DNA of 64,000 nucleotides from Nostoc sp. FACHB-110 (GCF_014697425.1 NZ_JACJRU010000037.1:1-64000), one strand, 5' to 3'; positions 25,626 through 34,655 are shown, numbered from the stretch's first letter. Notes: generated by a model from the letters alone, not told the origin. A program made the numbers and translations.

Positions 25626-27641
25626 CTAATCACCAACAAAATTAGGCAATCCTTGTAAATATTCTTCTTCTAATTCTCTAACCAATGCACAATAATATTG
25701 GAGAGCTACCTGATTTTCTCCGGCTTCAATTAAACGTACTGCTTCAGTAATACGCTCATATAAATCTGCTAAAATCTCTTGGGTATGAGGTTGTTTTTGA
25801 ATGTGTGCAACGATTTTAGGAGCGACTTCATAATAGTGAGAGATTAATGATTCCCCATATGGAACAGTACGCATATATGTATCTCTAAAAGCTCTAAGAG
25901 TAGTTAACTCATAACAGTCATCTGGTAGTCCTTTTGATTCCACACAGGCAGTAGTGATAAAGCAGCCCTTTTTAAAAGTCTTTGGCTTTTTACTGACTAG
26001 CTTTAGCATTGGCTTATCTAATGTTAATTTTCCTCCAGTTTGTAATATTAGTTTGAGGGATTCGATATCCGGCGTTGAGGCGAGTTGCCCATTTGAGATT
26101 TGACTGTTGATATCTTGAAGCAGTTGAGTAGGATCTTCTACTGCTTGGATAAATTGTTTATAGAAGTCTACTGTTGCTTCACTAGCTAATAAAGCCTTTT
26201 CTTCAATTGTTGCTGGTCTACCTGCTCTATTTTCAAAATCTGTAATTGCTGTGTTTGTCTTATCAATTGGTTGATGTATATTTTTTAAGATATGCTGAAT
26301 TTGGTGAGCCGTGTCCCTTTTGTTGGAATCTATTACTGTAATTTTATCCCCTAATGCATCCGTTTTAATAGATGGCCCTCGTGGGCCACTCACTTTAATA
26401 CCAGACCAACCTTTGATATCAAGTGCTGACTTAATTTTAGCTACTACTGAATCTGTGAGGTCATCTGTTACCCCTGCACCTGCATTACACGAAGTAAAAT
26501 AAATAGCTTTGATTCGCTTTCGTAAAGCTTTTGGCCCAGAGAAGAGAAAATACACTATCTGTTCTGCTTTGTAGTCGCCCGTTTTACCGGGTTTCCCATG
26601 AGAAACTATGTATAGCTCCTCTTTCTTCGACATACTGCTAAAATCCGCATCTTTTAATAATTCTACTGGGCCACCAGCTCTTTTAACTGCGTAGTCAATA
26701 GAGGTCAGTTCGATAAAATCATTTATCATCTTCTTCTTGGCTACAACAACTCGCCGTTGTAAAGCTGTTTTACCCGTGGTAGTAACCGACTGCATTTGTT
26801 TTTTTTTGCCAGGTAATTGGCGCTGCACCACACCATCATTTTGCTGGACTACATGAGTCAATTCATGGGCGATTAATTCCTGTCCTCCACGGTTTCCTGG
26901 CTGATATTCTCCTTGACGAAAGAAAATATCTTTTCCTGTGGTGAAGGCTTTTGCCTGAATTGACTGATTTAACTCGTCAGATTGAGCATCAGTGTGAACT
27001 TTCACACCACTGAAATCAGCACCAAAGGCTTGCTCCATTGGTTCTTTGATACTTTCTGTTAGTGGCTGTCCGCTACTTCTGGCTTGTTGGATTGACTGTT
27101 CTAAATCAGGTGTTGCAGTCATTCCACCTGCACCAGACAAACGCTGCACCATTGGTTTCATAAGGACTTCCTCTTCTTCCGGTGCTGCTTCACGTTGAAT
27201 GTTCCCGGAGATGGGTTTCATTCGCATCTCTTCTTCTTCCGGTGCTGCTTCACGTTGAATATTCCCGGAGATGGGTTTCATTCGCATCTCTTCTTCTTCC
27301 GGTGCTGCTTCACGTTGAACTTGTTGAGTTTCTGGTGCATTAATTTGCTGGACAACATCTGCGGCTAATCTATCTGCTTCTTGTTCGTATTTGTCACCCG
27401 GCTGACCAATGGTAAGCTTCATTTGCATGGGTAATGGTTGCGGAGTCACATTACTAGGAAATACAGATATATTTGGCAGGTTTTTTTTCTTGTCTGATTT
27501 AGCCTGCAAATCAGAAGTTTGGTTGTTGGTGATTTCCTCATCTGGCTGGACGACAAAACGGCGTGGTGCGAATTGATTGGTAGTTGAGGTATCAGAGGAA
27601 TTTGCGGAAGTCTTTTTTGTTTTGTATTGTCTTGTATACAT
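25626..27641 (-). CDS. eCIS core domain (DUF4157) protein with protease-like segment and CFI-box C-terminus
   Basis: A 671-residue modular protein and probable eCIS-associated cargo. Residues 1-75 are a polar leader with a KLTIGQPGDKYEQEADRLA motif just after it. Residues 114-158 hold an acidic 20-residue tandem repeat (REAAPEEEEMRMKP). The eCIS-core domain (about 185-270) contains GADFSGVKVHTDAQSDELN, ATTGKDIFFRQGEY-like strands and the HELTHVVQQ zinc-type motif near 258. Residues 320-440 carry a His and a Cys in caspase/C80-like positions (IVSHG near 347, FTSCNAG near 383). The end (about 557-660) is a CFI-box domain (CFITTAC, then LRAFRDTYM). DUF4157 marks proteins linked to contractile injection systems. 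The downstream gene may be its immunity protein. Confidence 0.88.
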   Translation of the reverse strand: MYTRQYKTKKTSANSSDTSTTNQFAPRRFVVQPDEEITNNQTSDLQAKSDKKKNLPNISVFPSNVTPQPLPMQMKLTIGQPGDKYEQEADRLAADVVQQINAPETQQVQREAAPEEEEMRMKPISGNIQREAAPEEEEMRMKPISGNIQREAAPEEEEVLMKPMVQRLSGAGGMTATPDLEQSIQQARSSGQPLTESIKEPMEQAFGADFSGVKVHTDAQSDELNQSIQAKAFTTGKDIFFRQGEYQPGNRGGQELIAHELTHVVQQNDGVVQRQLPGKKKQMQSVTTTGKTALQRRVVVAKKKMINDFIELTSIDYAVKRAGGPVELLKDADFSSMSKKEELYIVSHGKPGKTGDYKAEQIVYFLFSGPKALRKRIKAIYFTSCNAGAGVTDDLTDSVVAKIKSALDIKGWSGIKVSGPRGPSIKTDALGDKITVIDSNKRDTAHQIQHILKNIHQPIDKTNTAITDFENRAGRPATIEEKALLASEATVDFYKQFIQAVEDPTQLLQDINSQISNGQLASTPDIESLKLILQTGGKLTLDKPMLKLVSKKPKTFKKGCFITTACVESKGLPDDCYELTTLRAFRDTYMRTVPYGESLISHYYEVAPKIVAHIQKQPHTQEILADLYERITEAVRLIEAGENQVALQYYCALVRELEEEYLQGLPNFVGD
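27181..27320 (-). repeat. 60-bp in-frame tandem repeat in the eCIS-core gene
   Basis: Two 60-bp units (27181-27240 and 27241-27300) differ at a single base by my reading, and a third is partial (from 27301). They encode 20-residue units with four consecutive glutamates. Near identity points to recent expansion. Confidence 0.9.
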
Positions 27642-27884
27642 TTACTCAACTCTCCCAATCTGTGAAATAGTGCTTTGTTGTCCAGACACAGTTAGTATCA
27701 ATTTTTGCACTATTTTTGAGGAATTGGTGAGCGATATCCACCATTGTTCACAGAATTAAAAGCAGGCGATCACATTTTGGTTTACTACCTGAAATATAGC
27801 AATCTTAAATGATTTACAAATATCTCTCTCCCTTGTGTGTGTTGTTCACATATCAACATGAATCTTCATCTCAGGTTTTTCCGG

Positions 27885-29885
27885 CTAAATCCAACCTTTG
27901 ACTTCGGTATCGGTCAATGGTCGTTCTAGCTTTGCATATTCACTCTTAGCTGCTTGTAAAATATGTTTCATCTCTACGAATTCCCCAGCATCGGCGGCTA
28001 AAAAAGCAGCATTTAAGGCGATATTGCGAATATTGCCGCCGGATACATTTAATTTGGCCAATTTACTACAATCTAAATCTTGAGTTGGCGTTTGTCGGGG
28101 AAAGATGCGTTGCCAAATTTCTGTACGCTGGTTAGCGTCGGGGAAGGGAAACTGGACGATAAACCGGATGCGACGCAGAAATGCCTGATCTAAAGAAGCT
28201 TTTAAGTTAGTGGTGAGAATGGCTAAACCCCGATAGGATTCCATACGTTGTAATAAGTAGCCTACTTCAATATTGGCATGGCGATCGTGGCTATCTTTCA
28301 CTTCGCTACGCTTGCCAAATATAGCGTCGGCTTCATCAAATAGTAAAATTGCGCCACCTGCTTCAGCCGCATCAAATACTCGCCGCAAGTTTTTCTCTGT
28401 TTCGCCAATGTATTTACTAACCACTTGACTTAAATCTATGCGGTATAAATCTAAACGCAGTTCATTAGCAATCACTTCCGCAGCCATTGTTTTACCAGTA
28501 CCACTCGCACCAGCAAATAAAGCACTAATACCTAAACCTCTGCCTCCCTTATTCCCAAAACCCCACTGTTCATACACTTTCGCCCGTTGTCGGACATGGG
28601 CGGCGATATCGCGTAAAACTTGACGTTGGGCTTCGGGTAAAACTAAATCATCCCAGCTTGCGCCCAGTTCTAAAGGTTGGGCCAATTCATCTAAACGTGT
28701 ACGCGCCTGAGAACGGCAAGTATCCCATAAGAGAGTGCTGAGTGCTAAGTGCTGAGTGCTGAGTGGGGAGTGGGGAGTAGGATTTTGAGCATTAAGGCTT
28801 AATTCTTGATTTTTGACTCTTGACTTTGCGATCGCTTCGGTACAAATTGTTTGAATAGTTGTGGCACTAAGACTGAAGTGAGAAACTAAAATATCTACGT
28901 GACCGTTGAGGGTGGTGGCTGCTTCGCCTAAAGCATTTTGCCAGATGGTGCGTTGTTCGGCTACGCTGGGTTTTTGAACATCAAAGGTGATGAGGGGCTT
29001 TTGGGAAAATCGCCTGCGTTCGTGACTAGTCATCATTAAAGGACTAGAGATATTTGCAATTAAACGAGCGATCGCACTTTCTTTCGTGGCATCTGTGCTA
29101 TCAATTTCATCACAATCTAATAGTAGGGCACTATTGGTTAACATTGATTCTCGCTCCCACAGACGCAACAAATCGTTGATTTCGTTGTTACGTAAGTTAG
29201 CAATTGCCCCGCCGGACATGAGGTATAAATTCATCTTAAGTAATTGACAAGCTGTAAATGCGATCGCTTTTTTACTAGTTATTTCATCACCACATAACTG
29301 AATAATTGGTAAAGTCGTTTCTAACGTAGTATTATCCCAAGTTGCTGCTAATTGTTCCGCTAATTGTTGATGCGAAACTACATTAACAATGCTTTGTATT
29401 TCCACAGGTTTGACAATGCCTTGTAACCTCTCATCTAAATGATTCCAACCCAACAGATAATGTAAAATTCGTTCATCAATTCGCAAGGGACTTAAATTTA
29501 TCCCTGCACCTTCCGCAATTTGAATTAATTGCCAACGTCGCAACGCTGCATAAGGTGTCAAAGCATTCCAATGGGCTTGCGGTAAAACTATCGTTGCTAA
29601 CATAAAAGTTGGATAAGGTTTACCTATACCTTGGGCGTTGGCACATAATAAACCCCAGTTAGCGTCTAATTCCATACCAACGCATAATAGCAAAATATTC
29701 CGTTCAAACTCTGTTAAACCAAAAATGCGGCACAGGGTGTTGAGGGCTGACCCTGGCCAAGCATTTTTTACCCTCAATTCTAAAGATGAATTTTGCTGAT
29801 TTTCTGGATTGCTTTCTAATAAATTCCGAACTATAGCTAGTTCGCGCATTAAATAAAGATAATTTTGTTCTTTGTCATTTGTCAT
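27885..29885 (-). CDS. AAA+ ATPase of the eCIS locus (Cis15/Afp15-like)
   Basis: A 666-residue ATPase with a long N-terminal part (about 1-360, itself a degenerate AAA-like region) and a C-terminal AAA+ module. Walker A is GASGTGKTMAAE (near 460), Walker B is ILLFDEADAIFGKR, and the second region and arginine finger lie in LTTNLKASLDQAFLRRIRF. This layout matches the ATPase found in nearly all eCIS loci, probably needed for assembly. The ATG at 29885 (MTNDKEQNYLYLM) is preferred over the TTG-type extension to 29918. STRR heptamers (28734-28782) interrupt the coding sequence between the two halves as a linker. The Kelch gene lies 135 nt upstream. Confidence 0.9.
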   Translation of the reverse strand: MTNDKEQNYLYLMRELAIVRNLLESNPENQQNSSLELRVKNAWPGSALNTLCRIFGLTEFERNILLLCVGMELDANWGLLCANAQGIGKPYPTFMLATIVLPQAHWNALTPYAALRRWQLIQIAEGAGINLSPLRIDERILHYLLGWNHLDERLQGIVKPVEIQSIVNVVSHQQLAEQLAATWDNTTLETTLPIIQLCGDEITSKKAIAFTACQLLKMNLYLMSGGAIANLRNNEINDLLRLWERESMLTNSALLLDCDEIDSTDATKESAIARLIANISSPLMMTSHERRRFSQKPLITFDVQKPSVAEQRTIWQNALGEAATTLNGHVDILVSHFSLSATTIQTICTEAIAKSRVKNQELSLNAQNPTPHSPLSTQHLALSTLLWDTCRSQARTRLDELAQPLELGASWDDLVLPEAQRQVLRDIAAHVRQRAKVYEQWGFGNKGGRGLGISALFAGASGTGKTMAAEVIANELRLDLYRIDLSQVVSKYIGETEKNLRRVFDAAEAGGAILLFDEADAIFGKRSEVKDSHDRHANIEVGYLLQRMESYRGLAILTTNLKASLDQAFLRRIRFIVQFPFPDANQRTEIWQRIFPRQTPTQDLDCSKLAKLNVSGGNIRNIALNAAFLAADAGEFVEMKHILQAAKSEYAKLERPLTDTEVKGWI
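28734..28782 (-). repeat. STRR heptamers inside the AAA+ gene
   Basis: Seven tandem heptads (AGTGCTG, AGTGCTA, AGTGGGG types) lie within the reading frame and are read on the minus strand as a NPTPHSPLSTQHLALST linker. The same AGTGCTG unit occurs between genes at 32553-32580. The frame stays open through the array. Confidence 0.85.
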
Positions 29886-30020
29886 TTTTAAATATAAAAA
29901 GTAAATAAATAGAGTCAAGTTAATAGTTAACAGTTTATAGCAGTTTCTAATTAAGTGAGGTAAATGTTTTTTTACGCAAAGAAATACAGAGTCACACAGA
30001 GATAAGTTATCAGGAGGGGA

Positions 30021-31160
30021 TTAGGAAAGGCTATAGCTGTTATCTAAAATCTCAAGAACGTATACTTCATTATCATAGCTATTATTTCCACACCAAGTAT
30101 CAATCCATAATCCCCCATAGACAATCATTTGATGATTAAACTGTATAGTTGAATGACCAAATCTAGGAGGAGGAAATTTACCAGCTACTTCTGGAATCAA
30201 TACTTGATAAATTCCAGAGTTATTGTTTTCCAAGTTAGGCAGATTTAATAATATCAAATCGCCAATCGTCACATGACTCACATCATCGCCGGGACACATA
30301 CCTGCAAACAAAACTAAGTTATCCCCAAATTCACCATACCCATGAACAGTTCGACAGGGAATTAAATTTTCCCCCTCTTCTAATTCATTGTCGTAATCAT
30401 ATTCTTCTGTATCTTCCTCATCATTATTTTGTGAATAAATTGGGTATTGATAGTTGTCAATACCTTTAAAATCAGCTAATTCCCACTGTAATTTTGTCGT
30501 ATTTATAGTATCAAAATCCCCTAATTTTAAAGTGAAAATATTTTGGCAGAATCCGTCATAAGCTGCATCACCTAAAAATTTTACTAATATATTGTTACGA
30601 ACTTTTAAACCAGCTAATGCAGAAATCGCACAGTTCTCAACGGGAATATTTAACCAGCGCATTTTAGTAATATCTAATATATGTACATCATTTCGCGCTG
30701 AGTAAAGATCATAAGAGCCACCATCAATAAATAATTTATCTTGATATAAAACTGCACTATGATGAGAACGAGCATCTGGAGGTATACCATCTGGTGTAAC
30801 CTTTGACCATTCCCAAGTCTTTAAATCTAGAATATGAACAGCAACATCGCTAAAAATATACCCACCATCTTTGGCCTCTTTATGCCCTCCCCAAACCAGC
30901 ATTTTATCTTGAAATAAAATAGATATATGAAAACTTCTATTTTCAGGAACTTGCCCGGAAATTTTAGGTTGTCTCCAAGTCCAAGAAGGCAAATCTAGTA
31001 CATTAACATCATTAAAAGTATCATTAGTATTGTTGTCTTCTCCACCAAAAATAATCATTGATTTTTGATACAAAATAGCAGAATGCCCGTATCTAGGTTG
31101 AGGAGAAATACCTTGGGTTTGCGGATTATTCCAAATAAATTGAGGAATAGAACTTTGCAT
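30021..31160 (-). CDS. Kelch-repeat beta-propeller protein
   Basis: A 379-residue protein built from Kelch/galactose-oxidase-type blades: PRYGHSAILYQKSMIIFGG, NRSFHISILFQDKMLVWGG, ARSHHSAVLYQDKLFIDGG and PRFGHSTIQFNHQMIVYGG each show the HS..-..GG pattern. An acidic loop (NNDEEDTEEYDYDNELEEGE) lies near residues 270-290. No signal peptide is seen with the ATG at 31160. A longer frame to 31214 adds hydrophobic residues unlikely to be translated. It sits between the AAA+ ATPase and Cis16-like genes, all on the minus strand, so it is probably part of the eCIS locus. Binding a partner protein or glycan is plausible. Kelch proteins are not standard eCIS components. Confidence 0.85.
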   Translation of the reverse strand: MQSSIPQFIWNNPQTQGISPQPRYGHSAILYQKSMIIFGGEDNNTNDTFNDVNVLDLPSWTWRQPKISGQVPENRSFHISILFQDKMLVWGGHKEAKDGGYIFSDVAVHILDLKTWEWSKVTPDGIPPDARSHHSAVLYQDKLFIDGGSYDLYSARNDVHILDITKMRWLNIPVENCAISALAGLKVRNNILVKFLGDAAYDGFCQNIFTLKLGDFDTINTTKLQWELADFKGIDNYQYPIYSQNNDEEDTEEYDYDNELEEGENLIPCRTVHGYGEFGDNLVLFAGMCPGDDVSHVTIGDLILLNLPNLENNNSGIYQVLIPEVAGKFPPPRFGHSTIQFNHQMIVYGGLWIDTWCGNNSYDNEVYVLEILDNSYSLS

Positions 31161-31258
31161 AAATAAGTTAATAGATATAAAATAATTAAACTTTAGATAG
31201 AAGGGAAAATACAAAAAAAATGCTAGTTAATCAAAGAATTCCACCTGTCAAATATCTT

Positions 31259-32524
31259 CTATAAAATAGCTAAGACTGGCCCAGTATATTGTTCAAATGT
31301 AGGACTATCGGAATTTGTATCAACTGTCAGTAAACTTTCTGCACCATCAACAATAAATCTAACTAAATAATTACCTGGTAAACAATCATGAATAGCAAAG
31401 GTAATTGAGTTGGCATTGTTCCGCCGATTTTTGGTTTGCTCAAAAGAATAACCAGTAAATTGAGTCAATGAAAGTTCTGTTAAAACTAAAGTTACTTGTT
31501 GTGTTTTTTCAATAGTTAAGTTAACTACAACTGTGACCTCTGCCGATCGCAGTTCATTACCTCTACCATGTACATTAGATACAGAGATATCTAAAATCGT
31601 CGGACGTAACAAAAAAGGTATAACATTGGAACTCACATTTTGTTGCGGATGAAGCACTTGCAAAGTCTGGATACCAGCGCGCAGAGATTCTATTGGTACA
31701 GAAGATAAATCTAAGGTAATTTGCTTGTCGGTGACGGCTTGGGGAGTTATTTTCATATCACCGATACGGACTTGAGTTATATTTGCACTTAATTTACTCC
31801 CTTGAATTAATAATGTGCTGTTAGCCAGAATTAAAGGTGTGGCTGAATATTGTGTTTGCCAAAGTTTAGATAGTTCTTCTACTACTTTGATTTGAGCGAT
31901 CGCAGGTTGATATGGTGTAATATGACGCTGAAGGTTGCGTACAGGTAAGGGTTTTTTTGGTATATCGCTGCTGTCGATTAAAACAATACTAGCTTTATAA
32001 GCTATTGATAACGCGTATGGTGTCTGAAAAAATACCGACCAAATTTTAGAAATTTCTTCTATGTCCATATCAACAGAAGAAATGCTAATTCCTTCTACTT
32101 GTTCGGCTAAATTAGAATCAGCCAAAAATGTAAAAGTTGAATCGGCTACGGTTTCCCGAATCATCTCAGAAGTAATGTTAGATTGACTGTTTAAGGTGCG
32201 GACAATGCTACCCATCAACCGATGTGGTTCTAACTCGACATCGTTACCATAGCAGCTAAATAAATAGTATAAATCTAATCCAGTTTTTGCGCGCTTCGTA
32301 TATTTCTCTTCTGAGTGGCGTTGTCTTAAATCAGCAGTTCGCCAAGCCGGATTAAGCAAAATATCATAAAGATAAATATTTACTCCTGCTTCTGGGGTAG
32401 CATTATTTAAGCGATCTGGTCTAACAGTTGTTACCCTCGCCCCATCCACATCTACTTGCACACTGGCCTGCAAGGTTCTTTGCAAAGTTGCGGTGACAGT
32501 GGCAATTGCTAAATAATTACTCAT
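31259..32524 (-). CDS. DUF4255 (Pvc16 family) protein, long form
   Basis: A 421-residue protein. The N-terminal 190 residues are the DUF4255/Pvc16_N domain (LAIATVTATLQRTLQ, NIYLYDILLNPAWRTADL, LFSCYGNDVELEPHRLMGSIVRTL, WSVFFQTPYALSIAYKASIVLID). This is the tail-terminator family that caps sheath and tube in Afp/PVC particles. The second half (about 215-421) looks like two Ig-like/IPT segments (PLILANSTLLIQGSKLSANITQVRIGD), an extension the short paralogue at 34860 lacks. The start is ATG, with STRR heptamers just upstream (32553-32580). Co-oriented with the Kelch and ATPase genes. Confidence 0.9.
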   Translation of the reverse strand: MSNYLAIATVTATLQRTLQASVQVDVDGARVTTVRPDRLNNATPEAGVNIYLYDILLNPAWRTADLRQRHSEEKYTKRAKTGLDLYYLFSCYGNDVELEPHRLMGSIVRTLNSQSNITSEMIRETVADSTFTFLADSNLAEQVEGISISSVDMDIEEISKIWSVFFQTPYALSIAYKASIVLIDSSDIPKKPLPVRNLQRHITPYQPAIAQIKVVEELSKLWQTQYSATPLILANSTLLIQGSKLSANITQVRIGDMKITPQAVTDKQITLDLSSVPIESLRAGIQTLQVLHPQQNVSSNVIPFLLRPTILDISVSNVHGRGNELRSAEVTVVVNLTIEKTQQVTLVLTELSLTQFTGYSFEQTKNRRNNANSITFAIHDCLPGNYLVRFIVDGAESLLTVDTNSDSPTFEQYTGPVLAIL

Positions 32525-32552
32525 TGGTTATTTGTCATTTGTCATTAGTAAA

Positions 32553-32580
32553 AGTGCTGAGTGCTGAGTGCTGAGTGCTG
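32553..32580. repeat. STRR heptamer array (AGTGCTG)x4
   Basis: Four perfect AGTGCTG units lie between the long DUF4255 gene and the response regulator gene, followed by a C-rich tract. Intergenic; no coding role. Confidence 0.9.
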
Positions 32581-32615
32581 AATTATATTCTTGCCCCCCT
32601 GCTCCCCTGCCTCTT

Positions 32616-33296
32616 CTATGGACACACTAAACCTACTTTTAAGGCTTTAACAATTGCTTGCGTGCGACTAGTAACACCTAATTTTTCAAAGATAGCTGTT
32701 AAGTGAGCTTTAACAGTGGCTACTGTAATATAAAGATGTTTAGCAATTTGTTCGTTTGATGCACCTTGGACTAACCAATTTAATACTTCTTGTTCTCTTT
32801 CGGTTAAATGAATGCCATTACTAGAGTTTAAAGAGTGTCCTGTATAGTATTGAAATAATCGGAAAAATCCCGTAGCGACATCAGGCGGTAAATAAACTTT
32901 ATGATTAATTACAGTCACAATTGCTTCGCATAATTGAGTGGCTAACTGGTCTTTAAATACGTAACCCCAAGCACCAGCTTGCATCGCTCGAAATACCCAA
33001 TCATCTTGTTGATGTGCTGATAAAATTAAGACTTTGCCTGTATAAGGTAAATCTCCCAAACGCAGCAAAGCTGTAATTCCATCTTCTGGCGGTAATTCTA
33101 AATCTAGTAGGATTAAAGCTGGGTGTTGTTCGGTGGTAAGTTTAATTGCTTGTTCTACAGAAGCAGCTTCACCAACAACATTAAAACCAACACTGGCACT
33201 AACATTATAAAAATTTAATAGAGTCCGAATGCCTTGACGAAAGTGTGGCTCATCATCAACAAGCAAAATAGAAATGACTTCTTTTTTAACGTTCAT
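32616..33296 (-). CDS. NarL/FixJ-type response regulator
   Basis: A 226-residue two-domain regulator. The receiver domain has the acidic pair in LLVDDEPHF, the phospho-acceptor Asp in LILLDLELP, and the conserved Lys in YVFKDQ. The C-terminal LuxR-type DNA-binding domain is LTEREQEVLNWLVQGASNEQIAKHLYITVATVKAHLTAIFEKLGV. The frame is open to a TTG at 33332, but the ATG at 33296 places the receiver domain correctly. The cognate kinase gene is 105 nt upstream. Because the pair divides the two halves of the eCIS locus, it is the best candidate for its transcriptional control. Confidence 0.93.
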   Translation of the reverse strand: MNVKKEVISILLVDDEPHFRQGIRTLLNFYNVSASVGFNVVGEAASVEQAIKLTTEQHPALILLDLELPPEDGITALLRLGDLPYTGKVLILSAHQQDDWVFRAMQAGAWGYVFKDQLATQLCEAIVTVINHKVYLPPDVATGFFRLFQYYTGHSLNSSNGIHLTEREQEVLNWLVQGASNEQIAKHLYITVATVKAHLTAIFEKLGVTSRTQAIVKALKVGLVCP

Positions 33297-33401
33297 GGTA
33301 GTAGTATGCCTGGTATTTAAATGAAAACTCAAAAATCAGAAGCCAAAAAAAATTAAATAGTAAGTCAGCCAAAAACTTTTAACCTTCTCAACTGTAACCT
33401 G

Positions 33402-34559
33402 TCACTTTGTAATTGGTAACGTAAAAGAAAATTGCGCGCCGCCTTCCGGAAGATTTTCAGCCCACAAGTTACCTTGATGTTCTAGGATAATCTTTTTGGC
33501 GATCGCTAATCCTAAACCAGTCCCGCCTACGCGTCGAGAATAATAAGGTTTAAAGATTTGCTTCAAATCTTCTGCTGCAATTCCTGAACCGCGATCGCAA
33601 ATTTCTATCAACACTTCATTACGATATGTATGCCAATTACAAGTAACTTTGCCACCACGCGGGCTAAAATGAATAGCATTAGTTAATAAATTGTCAAATA
33701 CCTGTTTCATCTGCCATTCATCGACGGATACATACACAGGTTTTTCGGGAAAGTTAATTTGTAATTGTTTTTCTGTTAACCAAGGTTGTAAACTTTTAAT
33801 ACTTTGAGCAAGAATTGTTTGTAAATTGTGTTTTTTTATTTTTAACCTAGCACGTTGACCACGGTAAAGTAAGTCAGTTAATTTACTACTGAGTTCATCT
33901 ACAGTTTGACGAATTAATGTTGCTTGTTCTCGTAAACTACCGTCTGGCAATACTAGGCGGAGGTTTTCAGCACAAAGATTAATTAAGGCTAAGGGATTTC
34001 GCAGTTGATGTTCGGCTTGACCGAGTAATTGAGCTAAACAATTGATTTCAGATTGATAGTGCGATCGCTCCCGATACATAGCTAAATAATTACTCAGTAT
34101 TTGAGCATTGCCCAATAGTAACTGTTGCTGTTTAACCGAGAGTGGGTCAAAAGTACAGACTAAAATATATTCGGCGATCGAACTTTGCTGACTCAAAGGG
34201 CAAACATAAGTATGATACCCACCCGAGACATTTAACTCGTGGATATTAACATTTACTAAATCATCTCGCCACCATTTTTCTTGTTGCAGATATGCAAAAT
34301 CTCGATGGGATAACTCACGGTGAGAGTAATCAGATATAGCCTTTGTCGAACGTAGTTGTGCTTCCGGCTCTTGCACCACTAATTGACGCTGACTTGTACT
34401 TAAATCATGATATGCAACCCAAACCACCAAAGTTGGCAGTAAAGCAACTAACTGCTGAATAACTAATTGACAAATGTCTTTTACATTGACTGTTAACAGC
34501 TGGCTTGAAGATAGCGGTAAAGACACCTGGAAAGTGACATTCTGAGTAGCAACCTTCAT
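33402..34559 (-). CDS. GAF-like sensor histidine kinase
   Basis: A 385-residue soluble kinase without membrane segments. Residues 1-165 look like a GAF-type sensor domain. The HisKA helix carries the phospho-acceptor in AEHQLRNPLALINLCAENL. The ATPase domain has the N box NLLTNAIHFSPRGG, the G1 box CDRGSGIA and the G2 box GGTGLGLAIAKK. A cytoplasmic signal or partner protein is the likely input. The gene precedes its response regulator on the minus strand and diverges from the sheath/tube operon. A perfect 14-bp inverted repeat begins 25 nt upstream of its start. Confidence 0.93.
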   Translation of the reverse strand: MKVATQNVTFQVSLPLSSSQLLTVNVKDICQLVIQQLVALLPTLVVWVAYHDLSTSQRQLVVQEPEAQLRSTKAISDYSHRELSHRDFAYLQQEKWWRDDLVNVNIHELNVSGGYHTYVCPLSQQSSIAEYILVCTFDPLSVKQQQLLLGNAQILSNYLAMYRERSHYQSEINCLAQLLGQAEHQLRNPLALINLCAENLRLVLPDGSLREQATLIRQTVDELSSKLTDLLYRGQRARLKIKKHNLQTILAQSIKSLQPWLTEKQLQINFPEKPVYVSVDEWQMKQVFDNLLTNAIHFSPRGGKVTCNWHTYRNEVLIEICDRGSGIAAEDLKQIFKPYYSRRVGGTGLGLAIAKKIILEHQGNLWAENLPEGGAQFSFTLPITK

Positions 34560-34583
34560 ATTTATACTCTCGGATATAGTCGA

Positions 34584-34655
34584 ACAGTAAGCAGCATTGT
34601 GGGTGCTACCAACTTTTAGATATTGTTAACTTGTTGAAATGATGCTGCTTACTGT
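34584..34655. promoter_or_regulatory. Perfect 14-bp inverted repeat in the divergent eCIS promoter region
   Basis: ACAGTAAGCAGCAT (34584-34597) and its exact reverse complement ATGCTGCTTACTGT (34642-34655) flank a 44-nt spacer. They lie between the histidine kinase gene (minus) and the eCIS structural genes (plus). This could be a paired site for a response-regulator dimer, a long-stem structure in a leader RNA, or the ends of a tiny mobile element. Confidence 0.6.

Noticed and set aside
27181..27320. 60-bp repeat as a possible CRISPR or mobile element
   Set aside because: The repeat is in frame, encodes part of the eCIS-core protein and has no spacer structure.
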